DNA from: Gossypium raimondii
Lineage: Eukaryota > Streptophyta > Magnoliopsida > Malvales > Malvaceae
Direction: 5' to 3'
NCBI RefSeq assembly: GCF_025698545.1
Contig: NC_068566.1
Location: 14,947,444-15,011,443 of the forward strand
DNA length: 64,000 nt
Below, in pieces: positions 36,193-49,005 of this stretch. How positions within the stretch are numbered: position 1 is the stretch's first letter; each line of letters starts with the position of its first letter. A program made the position numbers and the translations under genes. Under the pieces are notes generated by a model that was not told the DNA's origin, did no database searches, and worked only from the letters and a program-made list of their open reading frames with translations.

Positions 36193-38666
36193 TTCCAAGT
36201 TTTTGGCGACATTGCTGAGGACTGTTTTAAAATACATTATATGTGAAATTGTTGATTTTGCATCTTGGTCTATTTTATTTTTTATGTTTAAATTTAATTC
36301 TATAATTTTCTATGATTGTTTTAGGTGTTTATTAGTATTGATCGAATTATTGACTTTCTCCCTATAGATCCTAAAATTGAAAGGACTTTTCAATAGAGAA
36401 GAAGACAAACAACTCAAAAAATGACCGAAGAGATGAACTTTGAAAACCAAAATCAAGGAAATGGAGCAAATCATGCTCAAAATTCTATCCTTATTGTTGA
36501 TGATAGAGATAGAGCTCTAAGATAGTATGTCGTGCCATTATTTCATGAGTTTAATCTGGGTATTAGGAGACTCAAAATCGAGGCACACCAATTCAAGTTG
36601 AAGCCAGTTATTTTCCTGATGCTTCAGAAAGTAGGCCAATTTAGTAGAATGCCTACTGAAGATCCTCAACTTCACCTAAGATTGTTTATGGAGGTGAATG
36701 AATCCTTCAAGTTAGATGGAGTACCCTAAGATGCACTAAGGTTAAAGTTGTTCCCATATTAACTAAGGGACAGAGCTCGAGCCTGGTTGAACTCATTGCC
36801 ACCAGATTCCATTACCACATAGAAAGAGTTAGCCGAACGCTTCCTTATGAAATATTTTCCACCTAGAAAGAATGCTAAGTTGCAAAATGAAATCACTACT
36901 TTCCAATAGATGGATGATGAGTCTTTCTATGAGGCATGAGAAAGATTTAAAGAATTTTTACGAAAATGCCCTCATCATGGAATCATGCATTGCATCCAAT
37001 TAGAGACCTTCTATAACAGTCTCAATGCTCAAATGATGATGTTAGTAGATGCTTATGCCAACGGTGCTCTCCTTTCTAAGTCTTATAATGAGTTTTATGA
37101 AATCATTGAGAGATTTGCCAACAACAATTACCAATGGCCAATCAATCGGAAAGCTTCAAGATGAGTCGCAAGAGTACATGAAGTGGACGCCCTTACTTCA
37201 CTTGCAGCTCAGGTATCTTTGATATCCTCAATGCCTAAAAATTTTACTACTAATGGGTTTAACAATGTTATAGTTCAACCACCTAATCAATTTGAGAATA
37301 TAGCCTGTTTTTATTATGTAGAAGGGCACTTGTTCGAAGATTGCCCATCAAACCCAGAATCTGCATATTACATTGGTAACCAGAACCAGAACCAAGGTAG
37401 GTAGGGACTGCAATTCAATTTTTATAATCCATCTTGGTGAAACTGCCTGAATTTCTCTTGGAGTAACCAAGAGGTTGGACCTAATAACACTTACACACAA
37501 CCTAGACTGACCCAAAAATCTAGACTTAGCCAAAAAGTTCAGAAACCACCACAAGCCATACCTTTCAATAGCCTAAAGAACCTATTTGGAGGCGTATATG
37601 GCAAATAATGATCTCAATTGAAGGAATTTGGATAATCAAGTGACTCAACTTCACATTAAGATCCCATTGGTAAAGAACCCAATGCAAGTAAAGAATCCTC
37701 CACCACCCTACCCTTAAGGACTTCAGAAGCAGAAATAGGAAGTCCAGTTAAAGAAGTTCTTAGACGTACTCAAGCAACTTCACATCAACATCCCGTTGGT
37801 AGATGCTTTTGAGCAAATGCCAAACTATGTCAAATTCATAAAGGATATCTTATCCAAGAAACAGAGACTTGGAGAATTTGAGACGATAGCTCTAACAAAG
37901 GAATGCAGCACATATTTACAAAATAAACTACCCTTAAAGATGAAGGACCTTGGATGTTTTACCATACCTTGCAACATCGGAGCAACTTATTGTGGTAAGG
38001 CACTATGTGATTCGGGTGCGAGTATCAGCTTGATGCCCATGTCCATATTCATAAAGTTGAGGATAGATGAAGTTAGACCAACTATGGTTACACTTCAATT
38101 AGCAGATCGATCCTTAGCATATCTGGAAGGAAAAATTGAGGATGTATTGGTACGTGTAGACAAATTTATTTTTCCTGTTGACTTTGTTATTTTAGATTTG
38201 AAGCAAATAAGAAGGTATCAATCATCCTAGGTAGGTCTTTCCAAGCAACTGAAAGGACCCTAATTGATGTGTAGAAGGGCAAGCTTACCATATGTGTTCA
38301 AGACGGCCAGGTGACATTTAACGTATTTAAATCTATGCGGTTTCCTAACAATTGATGAATGTTCTACAGTGACTGAGTTAGAGGAATTAGTTGTAGAATT
38401 GGAACTCAATTATACTGAGGACCCATTAGAACAAGCCTTAATGTCAGACCTCCAAGTGATGAGGAACGGGAGGAATATTTAGCTTTGCTAAAAGCTAACT
38501 CGAAGGATTCACTCCGAAAATTCGGTTCAAGTTATTAAAGCTGTCATCTTGTGAGTATAAGCAACCCAAACTGTCAATAGAAGAACCATCTGAGTTAGAC
38601 TTAAAGGTTGTGAAAAGACATGTGAAGGATATCGAGTGGACTATTTCAGATATTCAAGGTAATTAT
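36193..38666 (+). pseudogene. Athila element 1 internal region: PBS, gag, protease, start of RT
   Basis: A decayed Asp-tRNA-type primer site (TGGCGACATTGCTGAGGA) is at 36204-36221. Gag starts near the ATG at 36,421, with a stop at 36,523 and others after. The knuckle reads CFYYVEGHLFEDC, its second Cys lost to Tyr. The protease region reads CDSGASISLMPMSIF (about 38,010), then FPVDFVILDL and a frame break. At 38,600-38,650 the first residues of the reverse transcriptase (HVKDIEWTISDIQG) appear, and the element ends abruptly at the second LTR. Confidence 0.82.
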
Positions 38667-40491
38667 TGGAAACACGAAAATTTGCACATTTTTGCAAAAT
38701 AACTAAAGTGCACTTAAAATATGAACATGTTGAATTTTAGTTAATTTTATACTTAATTTTGATGAATTTTAGTTATTTTTGACAGATTTGCACAAAGGGC
38801 GAAAAATGACTCGGCAGACACTACTAAAAGCACAAAACCGAGAAGCAATTTGAAGTATTGAGGAGAACTAAATTTTAGCCTAAGACGGTCCAAAATTATA
38901 TGTATTAATTCATAATATAATTAATTTTAATTCATATTCAATTTAATTTGGTTTAATAAATTATTATTAATTAATTATGAAAAAATGGTCCAGTTGAACT
39001 GAACCAAGTGAACCGAACCGGCCAAGAAATGGAAAGCCCAAAAATCGTCCCAAGAGCTGACCCAAATCAGCTTATTACCTGATTACTTAAGCTTGCAAAG
39101 AGGCCCTTGAAGACTTGTTCAAGTTGCATTCAAACCCCTCCACAATTGGTGGCTTTATAGATTTGCCCCAAGCCTATATTAACAAAGTTGAAACTATCAA
39201 CCCTGCCACATATGTGGCCGGCCAAGGGAGGGCTCTTTGGCTGATAATTTTAGCTATTTTTAGCAGCCCTCCTCAGTTATAAAAACCCCCCTTAGGCTGG
39301 TCATTTGAAAAACACACCTCAAGCATTCACATCTTTCCTCTCTTCTCTCCACTTTCTTTCTTCTTTCCATTCAAAAATTCCCTTGCTCTTTTACCGATTT
39401 CTCCTCTTGGGAAAGGGGCATTCATGAGATATTTGGAGCAGTAATTAAGTGTTCATAGTAGCTTTGGTCAACGAGGACAACAGAGAAGGAAGAACGGAGC
39501 AACTAGTCAAGCCACGAAAAAACACCGGATTTGATTCTTGTTCCCTATCTTTTTAATTTTTGTTGTTATGCTTAACATATCTATGAATACTTATGTTGTT
39601 GGAATGGTTAATTTAATCAATTTAGTTTGAATTTAATTCGTGTTAGGTTGATTACATTTCATTTGTTAAAATTATTAAAATTGTGTTATGTTGTTATAGG
39701 CCTCGGTAAAATGCTTGATTAAGTAAAATCATGACTGAGTTATTCTTGCATTACAATTGTTAGGTAACTAATGAATTGATTATTTAAATGGATTTAAATT
39801 GTAATTAATGGACACAGTACTTAATCAGTGCATGTTTAATCATCTAAGGTAGTTGAGGGTTAGATTAGCAACGGTATCTGACGAGACATTTGCCTTGCAT
39901 AACTTGCATGATTATTGTGATTAAACTGTTTCCAGGTAAGGATGCTTTGTTACCTCACATATTCTTTTATGTGCTTATTAAATCGAGTTAATTGTTTGGA
40001 TTGACATAGGGATTTGTACGAGAGACTATTTTGATTTAATAAGTATGTATGTGCAATAACATATTTGCCGATTAAGATTTTTTTAATCGGTTGAATTGAT
40101 ATAGGGATATAGTCAAGAGATAAATGGATTTTGGTAGGTGAGTATGTTCATAAGTTAGCAAATTATCGAATTGCCGTGATCTTATTCGTAACAATATAAA
40201 CATGAGTTTAATAATTCTAAGTTAAGAAATGTAATTGATCTAACACAATTATGTCATCTTGATTAAAATCGTATTCTGAAATCGTGCATTTGAGATTTAT
40301 TTATTTAGTTCACTTAGTTTAAAATCTTAGTTTTTAATCACCCTCTTCAAACAAAATATTTTTCTTCACCAAAGTGTTTTAAATAGCATTCATAAATAAT
40401 TCTTTTCACAGTCCATGTGGGTACGATAACTCAAAATTTACTTGTCACTTTATTATTTGTTGCGATTGTTTACACTTGCACATTTCCGTCA
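38667..40491 (+). mobile_element. Athila-type 5' LTR, element 2, 1,825 bp
   Basis: Starts TGGAAACACGAAAAT inside the reverse transcriptase coding sequence of element 1 and ends CATTTCCGTCA against its own primer site. Because internal sequence (not a target duplication) follows, this is the 5' LTR of a second element rather than the 3' LTR of the first. The five bases before it are ATTAT. Confidence 0.75.
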
Positions 40492-40732
40492 TTCCAAGTT
40501 TTTGGCGCCGTTGCCAGGGACTGTGTTTTAAAAAACTCATTATTTGTGAAGTTGTTAGTTTTGCATTTTGGTTTATTTTTCTATTCAAATTTTAACTTAG
40601 TTAATTTTTCTGTGATAATTTCAAGTGTTTATAAGTATTGACCGAATCATCGATTTACTCCCCGTAGACCCTGAGATTGAACGAACTTTTCGATAGCGAA
40701 GAAGACAAGCAAGTCAGAGAAGGACTGAAGAG

Positions 40733-42259
40733 ATGAAAATCGAAAATCTGAATCAAGGAAACGGAGCAAACCTTGCTCAAAATCCTATCCTTATTGCTGA
40801 TGATAGGGATAGAGCTTTAAGAAAGTATGTCGTGCCAGTATTTCATGATCTTAATTTGGGTATTAGGAGACCCAAAATTGAGGCACAACAGTTCGAGTTG
40901 AAGCCAGTCATGTTTAAGATGCTTCAGACAGTGGGCCAATTCAGTGGAATGCCTATCGAAAATTCTCACCTACACTTAAGACTATTTATAGAGGTGAGCG
41001 ATTCTTTCAAGTTAGTCAGAGTACCCGAAGATGCATTACTGTTCCCATATTCACTAAGGGACAGAGCTCGAGCTTGTTGAACTCATTACAACCAAACTCA
41101 ATTTCAACATGGCAAGAGTTAGTATAAAAATTCCTTATGAAGTATTTTCCACCTAGCAAGAATACTAAGTTGAGGAACGAGATCACTGCTTTTCAACAAA
41201 TGGATGATGAGTCATTGTATGAGACATGGGAAAGGTACAAAGAATTATTATGGAAGTACCCTCATCACGGGATCCCACATTGCATACAACTTGAGACATT
41301 TTATAATGGTCTCAATGCTCACACGAGGATGGTAGTACCCTCTCCTTTCTAAGTCTTATAATGAGGCTTATGAAATCATTGAGAGGATTGCCAGCAAATT
41401 ATCAATGGCCAACCAATCGGGCAGTGTTAGAAAGATGAGTCACAAGAATACATGAAGTATCATCAACATCCTCAATGTTAAAAAATCTTACTACTAATGG
41501 GTGTAATAGTTTTGCAGCACAGCCACTGAATCAATTTGAAAATGTAGCCTGTGTTTATTGTGGGGAAGGACATTTGTTCGAAGAATGTCCATCGAACCCA
41601 GAATCTATGTATTACATGGGTAACCAGAACCAAAATTTAGGAAGGCAAGGCCTGAAATCCAATTCTATAACCCATCATGGCGAAACCACCCGAATTTTTC
41701 CTGGAGTAACCAAGGGGCAGGAACTAGTAACAATTATGTCCAACCTAGATCGACCCAGCCACCTAATTTTTCCCAACAAGCTCAGAAACCAACCCAAGCT
41801 GAACCATCCAATAACCTAAAGAATCCATTGAAGGCAAACATGGCGAAAAATGATGCCTTTCTAATGAATTTGGAGAATCAAGTGGGCCAGCTTGTAATTG
41901 AACTCAGAAATCGACCACAAAGTGCTTTACCTAGTGATACGGAGAATCTGAGAAATCCAGGGAATGAGCATTGTAAAGCGTTAACATTGAGGAGCAGAAA
42001 GACTTTAGAGCCCAACTCAGTCAAAGTTGAGAAGGAGCCAGCTGACGTTCAAGACTCAGAGGAAGTTCAACCGAGTGTTGAAATTCCAGTTTCACCGAAA
42101 ATTGAATCTATAAAATCTGACAAGGTAACTTCTGAACCAACTAATTCTGATCAACTAATAAATCTGCTAGATGCAGAATTGCCACAAAAAATGAATCAAC
42201 CAGTTCCAGTAAAGAAACCTCCACCACCCTACCATCAAAGACTTCAGAAGCAGAAGTAG
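40733..42259 (+). pseudogene. Athila element 2 gag
   Basis: Capsid-like Retrotrans_gag region (KYFPPSKNTKLRNEITAFQQ, WERYKELLWKYPHHGIP), then knuckle CVYCGEGHLFEEC (C-x2-C-x4-H-x4-C, about 41,545-41,583), an Asn/Gln-rich stretch and an acidic, Pro-rich C-part (PVKKPPPPYHQRLQKQK). It is split by a stop at 41,078 and by a deletion of about 20 bp near 41,338, where relatives have codons between MVV and the LLSKSYNEA region; reading resumes in other frames. Confidence 0.82.
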
Positions 42260-42499
42260 GAAATTCAATTCAAGAAGTTCCTAGACGTGCTCAAGCAACT
42301 TCATATCAACATCCCGTTGGTTGAAGCACTTGAACAAATGTCGAACTACGTCAAATTCATGAAGGATATCCTGTCTAAAAAATGAGGGCTTGGAGAATTT
42401 GAGACGGTAGCCCTAATTAAGGAATGCAATGCATATCTTCAAGACAAACTAACCCAAAATTGAAGGATCCTGGATGTTTTACCATACCTTGAAATATTG

Positions 42500-43203
42500 G
42501 AGCAACATATTATGATAAGGCACTATGTGACTTGGGTGCGAGTATCAACTTGATGCCCATGTCAATATTTAGGAAGTTGGGGATAGGTGAAGTTAGACCT
42601 ACTACGATTACACTTCAATTAGCAGATCGAGTCTTAGCACATCCAGAAGGAAAAATAGAGGACGTATTGGTATGTGTAGACAAATTTATCTTTCCTGTTG
42701 ACTTTGTGATTCTAGACTTTGAAGAAGACAAAGAGGTGCCAATCATCCTAGGAAGACCATTCTTAACAACCGAAAGGACCCTTATTGATGTGCAGAAGGG
42801 CGAGCTTACTATGCGTGTTCAGGATGATCAGGTAACATTTAACGTTTTTAAGTCCATGCGATTTTCTATCACAATTGATGATTATTCTGCAGTGTCTGAT
42901 TTAGAGGATTTAATCGTGGAGAAGGAACTCAATTATGTTGAGGACCCATTGGAACAAATTTTGACATCAGATCCTCCAAATGATAAAGAGGATGATGAAT
43001 ACTTAGCTTTGTTAGAAGCTAATCAAAGGGGATTTAATCCGCAATCCTGCTTTGAATCTTTAGAGTTAGAGAAAAGGGATTATGTCGAACCAAAAGCGTC
43101 AATCGAGGAGCCACCTAAATTAGAACTGAAGGTACTCCCCTCACATTTTAAATATATTTATTTAGGTAACTTTTCTACTCTTCCTGTGATTGTTTCAACA
43201 TAA
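42500..43203 (+). pseudogene. Athila element 2 protease region
   Basis: The active-site segment reads LCDLGASINLMPMSIF, with DLGA where element 1 has DSGA, so the catalytic triad is damaged. LADRVLAHPEGKIEDVLV, FPVDFVILDFEEDKEVPIIL and GRPFLTTERTLIDVQKGEL follow, the usual Athila spacer between protease and reverse transcriptase. The open stretch ends with TAA at 43,201. Confidence 0.82.
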
Positions 43204-43236
43204 TTAACTACTGAGTAAGAAGAGAAACTCATCCTG

Positions 43237-44160
43237 GTGTTGAAACAATTCAAGAAGGCTACCAGATGGACCATAGCCAATATTCACAGAATTAATCCAT
43301 CTGTATGCATGCATAAGATTGTCTTAGAAGATGGCGAAAAAGGGACGATTGATGGACAACGTAGACTAAACCCCATCATGAAGGACGTAGTCAAGAAAGA
43401 AATCATCAAGTGGTTAGATGCGGGTATAATTTACCCCATCTCAGATAGTTCATGGATAAGTCCGGTCCAGTACGTGCCAAAGAAAGGAGGTATCACATTC
43501 ATTGAAAATGAGAATATCGAGTTGATACCAACTAGAACGGTTATGGGATGGAGAATTTGCATCGATTACTGAAAGTTGAACAAGGAAACTAGGAAAGATC
43601 ACTTTCTTTTTCCGTTTTTGGACTAGATGCTGGATAGACTCGTAGGGTGAGACTATTACTATTTTTTCGATGGATACTCGGGGTATAATCAGATTACAGT
43701 AGCACGGAAGATTATTACAAGACAACATTCACCTGCCCGTATGGTACATTTGCATTTAGGCGCATGCCATTTGGTTTATGTAATACACCTGCTACATTTT
43801 AAAGATGTATGATGTCTATTTTTACTGACATGGTTGAGAAATATTTGGAAGTTTTTATGGATGATTTTTCAATATTCGGAGATACATATGATGATTGCCT
43901 AGCCAATCTAGCCAAGGTACTAAGGCGATGCGAAGAAACAAACCTTGTACTTAACTGGGAAAAATGTCATTTCAAGGTACGAGAAGGTATTGTTCTAGGG
44001 CATCAGATAACAAGACATGGAATCGAGGTAGATAAAGCAAAGGTAGATGTTATTGAGAAACTCCCACCTCTAATATCTGTAAAGGGTGTTAGGAGCTTTT
44101 TGGGCCATGTCGATTTTATCGAAGATTCATTAAGGACTTCTCTAAAGTTGCTAAACCCTT
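43237..44160 (+). pseudogene. Athila element 2 reverse transcriptase
   Basis: The N-part has TRWTIANIHRINPSVCMHKI, LNPIMKDVVKKEIIKWLDAG and ISPVQYVPKKGG, ending with a stop at 43,570 just after WRICIDY. The middle (43,573-43,800) is frameshifted but shows YSGYNQI and MPFGLCNTPATF-type sequence. The catalytic FMDDFSIFGDTYDDCL is at about 43,853-43,900, and FLGHVDFIEDS is near 44,095. Confidence 0.84.
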
Positions 44161-44170
44161 ATGCAAATTA

Positions 44171-44650
44171 TTGGAGAATGACATAGCGTTTAAATTTGAT
44201 GATGAGTGCTTAAGAGCTTTTAATAATTTGAAGAGTCAATTAGTCTCGGCACCCATAATAGTCACACTAGACTGGGATTTGCCATTTGAATTGATGTGTG
44301 GCGCAAGTGACTTCGCGACCGGAGCTGTCATGGGTCAGCGAAGGAACAAATTTTTTCATCCCATCTACCATGCAAGTCAAAATCTGACAGGAGCTCAACT
44401 GAATTACACGGTAACAGAAAAAGAGTTACTTGCTATTGTGTTTGCTTTTGACAAGTTTTGATCTTATCTTGTAGGTACCAAAGTGACTGTCTATACGGAC
44501 CACTGGGTAATTAAGTATTTACTTGCCAAGAAAGACACTAAGCCGAGACTGATTCGATGGGTACTTCTACTTCAAGAGTTCGATCTAGAAATTCAAGATC
44601 GAAAGGGAGTGGAAAACCAAGTAGCAGACCACCTGTCTAGATTGGAGTTG
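44171..44650 (+). pseudogene. Athila element 2 RNase H
   Basis: Begins in the connection region (CLRAFNNLKSQLVSAPII) and reads MCGASDFATGAVMGQR where relatives have a catalytic Asp-Ala-Ser pattern, then NYTVTEKELLAIVFAFDKF followed by a stop at 44,459. It continues as [12 protein letters not shown] and ends with [13 protein letters not shown]. One stop interrupts it. Confidence 0.82.
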
Positions 44651-45799
44651 CAAGAAGGGAACTCTCCTCTTATACCAATTCAAGAGACGTTTCTAGATGA
44701 ACACATACTGAAGGAAAATCATGTCCATAATACCCCTTGGTTTGCTAATATTGCTAACTTTTTAGCTTGTGGTTTGATACCAATTGATAAGACGTATCAT
44801 CAAAAGAAAAAGTTTCTTCACGATGTGAAGTACTATTTCTGGGAAGAACCGTATTTGTTTAAAAATTGTGCAGATCAAATGATCAAGAGATGTGTGCCAG
44901 AAGATGAAGTACATAAGATTTTATACCATTTCCACTCATCTCCGAGTGGGGGACACTTCGGAGGTACATGTATTGCAGCCAAGGTATTGCAAGCTGGATT
45001 CTTTTGGCCAACACTATTCAAAGATGCATATGCTTACGTAAAGAGTTGTGATCGATGTCAAAGGGTCAGAAATGCCACCAAAAGAAATGAGATTCCTCGA
45101 ACAAACATCATTGAGGTAGAATTATTCGATGTTTGGGGTATTGACTCTCTCGGTCATTTCCCTCCGTCTTTTGGTCACAAGTACATATTAGTAGCAGTAG
45201 ACTATGTCTCTAAGTGGGTTGAGGCAGAGGCATATCTGACAAACGATGCTAAGGTTATAATGAAGTTTTCTCGTCGGTCCAAAAGACTAGATGATGCTTT
45301 ATGGGCTTACAGGACAGCTTTCAAGACACCTTTAGGGATGTCACCCTATAGGTTAGTATTTGGGAAAGCCTGCCATCTACCCTTGGAGTTAGAACACAAA
45401 ACTTATTGGGCTCTCCAACGACTCAACTTGGATCTTAAAAGTGCCAAAAAGAAACAAATGCTTCAACTTAACAAGTTAGAAGAATTTTGAATGTCTTCAT
45501 ACGAGAATGCAAACTTACTTAAGGAGAGACTCAAGAAATGGCATGACAAGCACATTCGTGTTCGAGAATTTGAAATAGGTCAGCAAGTCTTGTTATTCAA
45601 TTCCAGATTAAGGTTCTTTCTAGGTAAGTTAAAATCACATTGGTCCAGTCCATTTATGATTCATCGAGTCTATCCATACGGAGTTGTTGAACTTCAAGGT
45701 AAGGGAGGTAATTTTCGAGTTAATGCTCAACGTTTGAAACATTACTGGGGAGATAAAATTGAACGGAATCAAATCTCATTCATTTTATCAAATATTTAA
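44651..45799 (+). pseudogene. Athila element 2 integrase with internal deletion
   Basis: The zinc-binding domain is complete: [13 protein letters not shown] supplies His residues and CDRCQR the two Cys. The first catalytic Asp is in [20 protein letters not shown]. At about 45,268 the frame jumps from AKVIMKF to [15 protein letters not shown] without a stop. In relatives roughly 70 residues lie between, including the second catalytic Asp and the Glu. A TGA at 45,488-45,490, where relatives have Arg, precedes the C-terminal part (LLKERLKKWHDKHI, RLKHYWG). Confidence 0.85.
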
Positions 45800-48039
45800 T
45801 TACCATTTATCTTCCTGAATCACTTTCTTTCGTATTGGGCAGATATTATTACAATTTTGGCTTAGAATTATACGCCAACTACCATACTCTTAATGTACTA
45901 ATTCTTTCTTAACCAACTAACTACAAATTCTTCCAAATATTCCATAAATCTCTTTGTCCCACAGATACTTTTTAAAGAGTATACCTTTATAACCCACTTC
46001 ATGCAGTCCATCTCTTTTTACATACATGTATTCCAGATCCATTATTCGCAGATATTAATCACTAGCAGATACATACGTATTCGACGAATACTTATGCAGA
46101 TCTAAATACCATCAAGTTACTAATTAATTCCTACCTTATTCCAATATTATACAAACTCACATTAGTAATATAGTACACAAATTATTCAAACATAATCCAC
46201 ACCACTTTATTTCAAGACTCTAGACTTAGGATTACCATAACTCATATTCCATATGATTTCAAAAAAAGACATTATAAAACTCTGATATGACGGATTACGT
46301 ACATCTAAGATTCCATCATATTATAAAACAAACTAACTCATGTTAACAATTTCTTATATCTTGCATAACTATGAATGCGCTCATTTTCAGCACTTACAGA
46401 TTATCATGGCGAATACCCTACTTAACATTCAAATACACCCTTCCTTTCAAGAGCTTCTTAAAAATTTATTCAATTTTTTCACAGATCTAATTCATCCATT
46501 ATAACATCGAACATGTCATAACCTTATCTTTTCAATACTTATATAGAACAATCAGAATTTATCCAGAACTTACCATAAAGGCGGATAAGCATATTTTTAC
46601 CAGATAGACTTAGTAGAGTATGCCACAAGGTCCAAGCAGAATACGCCACAAGGGCAATATATAGAACCTCATTTTTACTATCCCAATAGACTTTCACAGA
46701 AGGTGTCATGGGTTTCTCCCTCATGGACTTACACATAATTTCATATATCGTGATCTACCAATTAGATTTACACATCACCAAAGGCTACACCATGAACATG
46801 CATACATGCAAACATATTATGCCATGGGTCTCAACTACATGGTCTTACACACATTCATGTATCGTGACCTTCTAATCCAGTCGTCTTAGTGGAGGCTACA
46901 CCATGAGTGTTTTCATATCATATTAATATTCCATGGGTCTCAACCTCATGGTCTTACACTATTTTCATAATGTGATCTACCAATCTAGTTAGCAATATAG
47001 TTTCCCTACCAGAGAAGTCACAGGGGGACATTTACACAGCATTCACTTTCCCAGATTTATTCATATCTCTGACTAATTCAAACCTTTACTGCACCAAACT
47101 ATACCTACATACTTATCTATTTACATTCTTTTCTAACAGAACTCCATACATATCATTATAAGACGTATATCATTTTATTCTACTTCTTACCCTTACCATT
47201 CGTGAGAGATATCCTTTTTCATTAGATGCTACTATTTGAACAGTGCACATCAAGAGTCAAGATCCTACTGTAGTTCGAAGTTCCAGGCTCAAACATCCTT
47301 CTTGAACAAGCAGCAACAATTTCTTACAAAATATAGAATTACAATTAAAACTCATTTACATACAAATTTCTATCATCTCAATCATTGATAACCCCCATGC
47401 AAAGCCTTGTACTCACATCCTACTGTTTATATACCTCTTACAGACTTACTCTTTCTAAAAATTTAACATGCAAAGCTGTGATACTTACCAAGAGATGGAA
47501 AAACCATTAATTAATCCCAAAATCTTAGCTTCCGACTCGAAAAAAAAGGATAACCTTTAGATTTTATAAAAAGAGACAGAGAGTAATATATCAAGAAAAA
47601 GAACTTCTTCACAAACCCTTCGCACCGATATATATATAGTTCACTTAAGTTATTAGCACTTAACAAATGTCACTTGAATCCATAATTTGTCTTTCCTAAT
47701 GGCCCACCGGTTCTGAGAGAAACATAAATGAGAATCTTGTAATAATAGATATTATACTAGTCAATCCAGTTAACTCCTGACTAACTTTACCACCTAACTA
47801 GCATATTACTTCAAACCAACTAGGCGTACTATACATTTGGCAATAACTCATACCATAATTACCTTTTTACTTTTATAAGATCTCTCTTTACATAGCAAAA
47901 TAACATGAAACAGAATCTTCACATGTTACCACGGCGTTACTATACGCTTACACATATTCACCAAAAGAAGAATCCTGGTGGATTACACCTCTCCAAACAA
48001 ATTATTTCACTATTATACGCCATAATCTTGGACTCGCTA
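45800..48039. other. LTR-like repeats, no gene recognised
   Basis: AT-rich sequence with no conserved coding region. Positions 46,705-46,985 hold three diverged copies of a segment of about 110-115 bp built on CCATGGGTCTCAAC(C/T)(T/A)CATGGTCTTACAC followed by TCATGTATCGTGA-like sequence. GCCACAAGG motifs at 46,622 and 46,649 recall those of 31,303-31,615. I read this as LTR sequence of a minus-strand gypsy element, possibly the partner of 30,877-34,377, but no termini or target duplication were found. Confidence 0.4.
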
Positions 48040-49005
48040 TATTTATGGTGTGACATCTAACAAAGTTTGATTTCTTCTCTCTGTCACGCCATTCTATTGT
48101 GGAGTACCCAGCACAGTTAATTAGGATAGAATCTCATTCTTTATGAGGTACCCTAAGAACTCATCAGATAAATATTCCCCACATTGATCTGACCAAAGTG
48201 CCTTTATGGATAAATCTAGTTACTTCTCCACTTTCACACGAAACTCTTTGAATTTATCAAAGGTTTCACTCTTGCGATGCATTAGGTATACATACTCATA
48301 TCTGGAATAGTGATCAATAAAGGTTACATAATACTCATAACTACCTCTTGCATTAACGCTCATGAGGTCATAAATGTCAGTGTGCACAAGTTTTAGGGGT
48401 TTTTCAACCCTCGTTCCTTTTGCATTAAAAGATCGCTTAGTCATCTTACTTTCTAAGTATGATTCACATTGTGGAATATCAACTTCTTTAAGTGAACTTA
48501 AGATGTCATATTTCACAAGTCTAGTGATTCTTTCTCGGTTAATATGACTAAGTCTCAAATGCCAAAGGTACACCTCATTAAAGTGAGAAGTTTTAAGTCT
48601 TTTATTCGATATTTTAGTCTTAAACAATGTGTACATCTTTGGTTTGATAAAATAGAGATTATTTGACATCCATCCATTATAGATAAGATTGAGATTTCTA
48701 AATATTACAATTCCAATACTAAAAGTCACGATCAAGCCGTCTTTATATAAACATGCAACATAAATTAAGTTTCTTTAAAAACATGGTACATAGAAAACAT
48801 CTCTTAAAATAATCTTCCTAACATTATCAAAATAAATATGTACATCTCCCACTGCTTTAGCTGCCCCATTTTTCCTGTTCTTAGTTTGCAACGATAAGCT
48901 CTTATCTCTAAGATCTTTCGTTTCCTTGAACTCCTATAGAGAAACACAAACATGATTAGTGACTCCCAAATCAGTGACCCAGTGATTTATCAAGTTTGGC
49001 ATGAA
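48040..49005 (-). pseudogene. Ty1/copia protease to integrase fragment
   Basis: In minus-strand order: a protease active-site remnant WVTDLGVTNHVC (relatives usually D-S-G-A-T-N-H) near 48,980; GAAKAVGDVHIYF; the gag-pre-integrase zinc motif LWHLRLSHINRERI with CESYLESKMTKRSF; then integrase LVHTDIYDLMSVNARGSYEY and FIDHYSRYEYVYLM. Near 48,060-48,110 an NGVTERRNQTLLD-like segment marks the integrase core end, preceded by a stop. Only 48,220-48,735 is open (171 codons). Reverse transcriptase, RNase H and LTRs are not seen, so it is a broken piece. Confidence 0.8.

Larger units (their letters stand above)
40492..45799 (+). mobile_element. Athila element 2 internal region, gag-pol, no 3' LTR found
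   Basis: The primer site TGGCGCCGTTGCCAGGGA at 40503-40520 is close to the Asp-tRNA-type site of Athila elements. Gag, protease, reverse transcriptase, RNase H and integrase follow in that order on the plus strand. No polypurine tract or 3' LTR is recognisable after 45,799, nor the rest of element 1, so the right side has been deleted or replaced. Confidence 0.85.

Noticed and set aside
38667..40491. 3' LTR of Athila element 1
   Set aside because: It is followed directly by a primer binding site and gag, and it begins inside reverse transcriptase coding sequence rather than after a polypurine tract.
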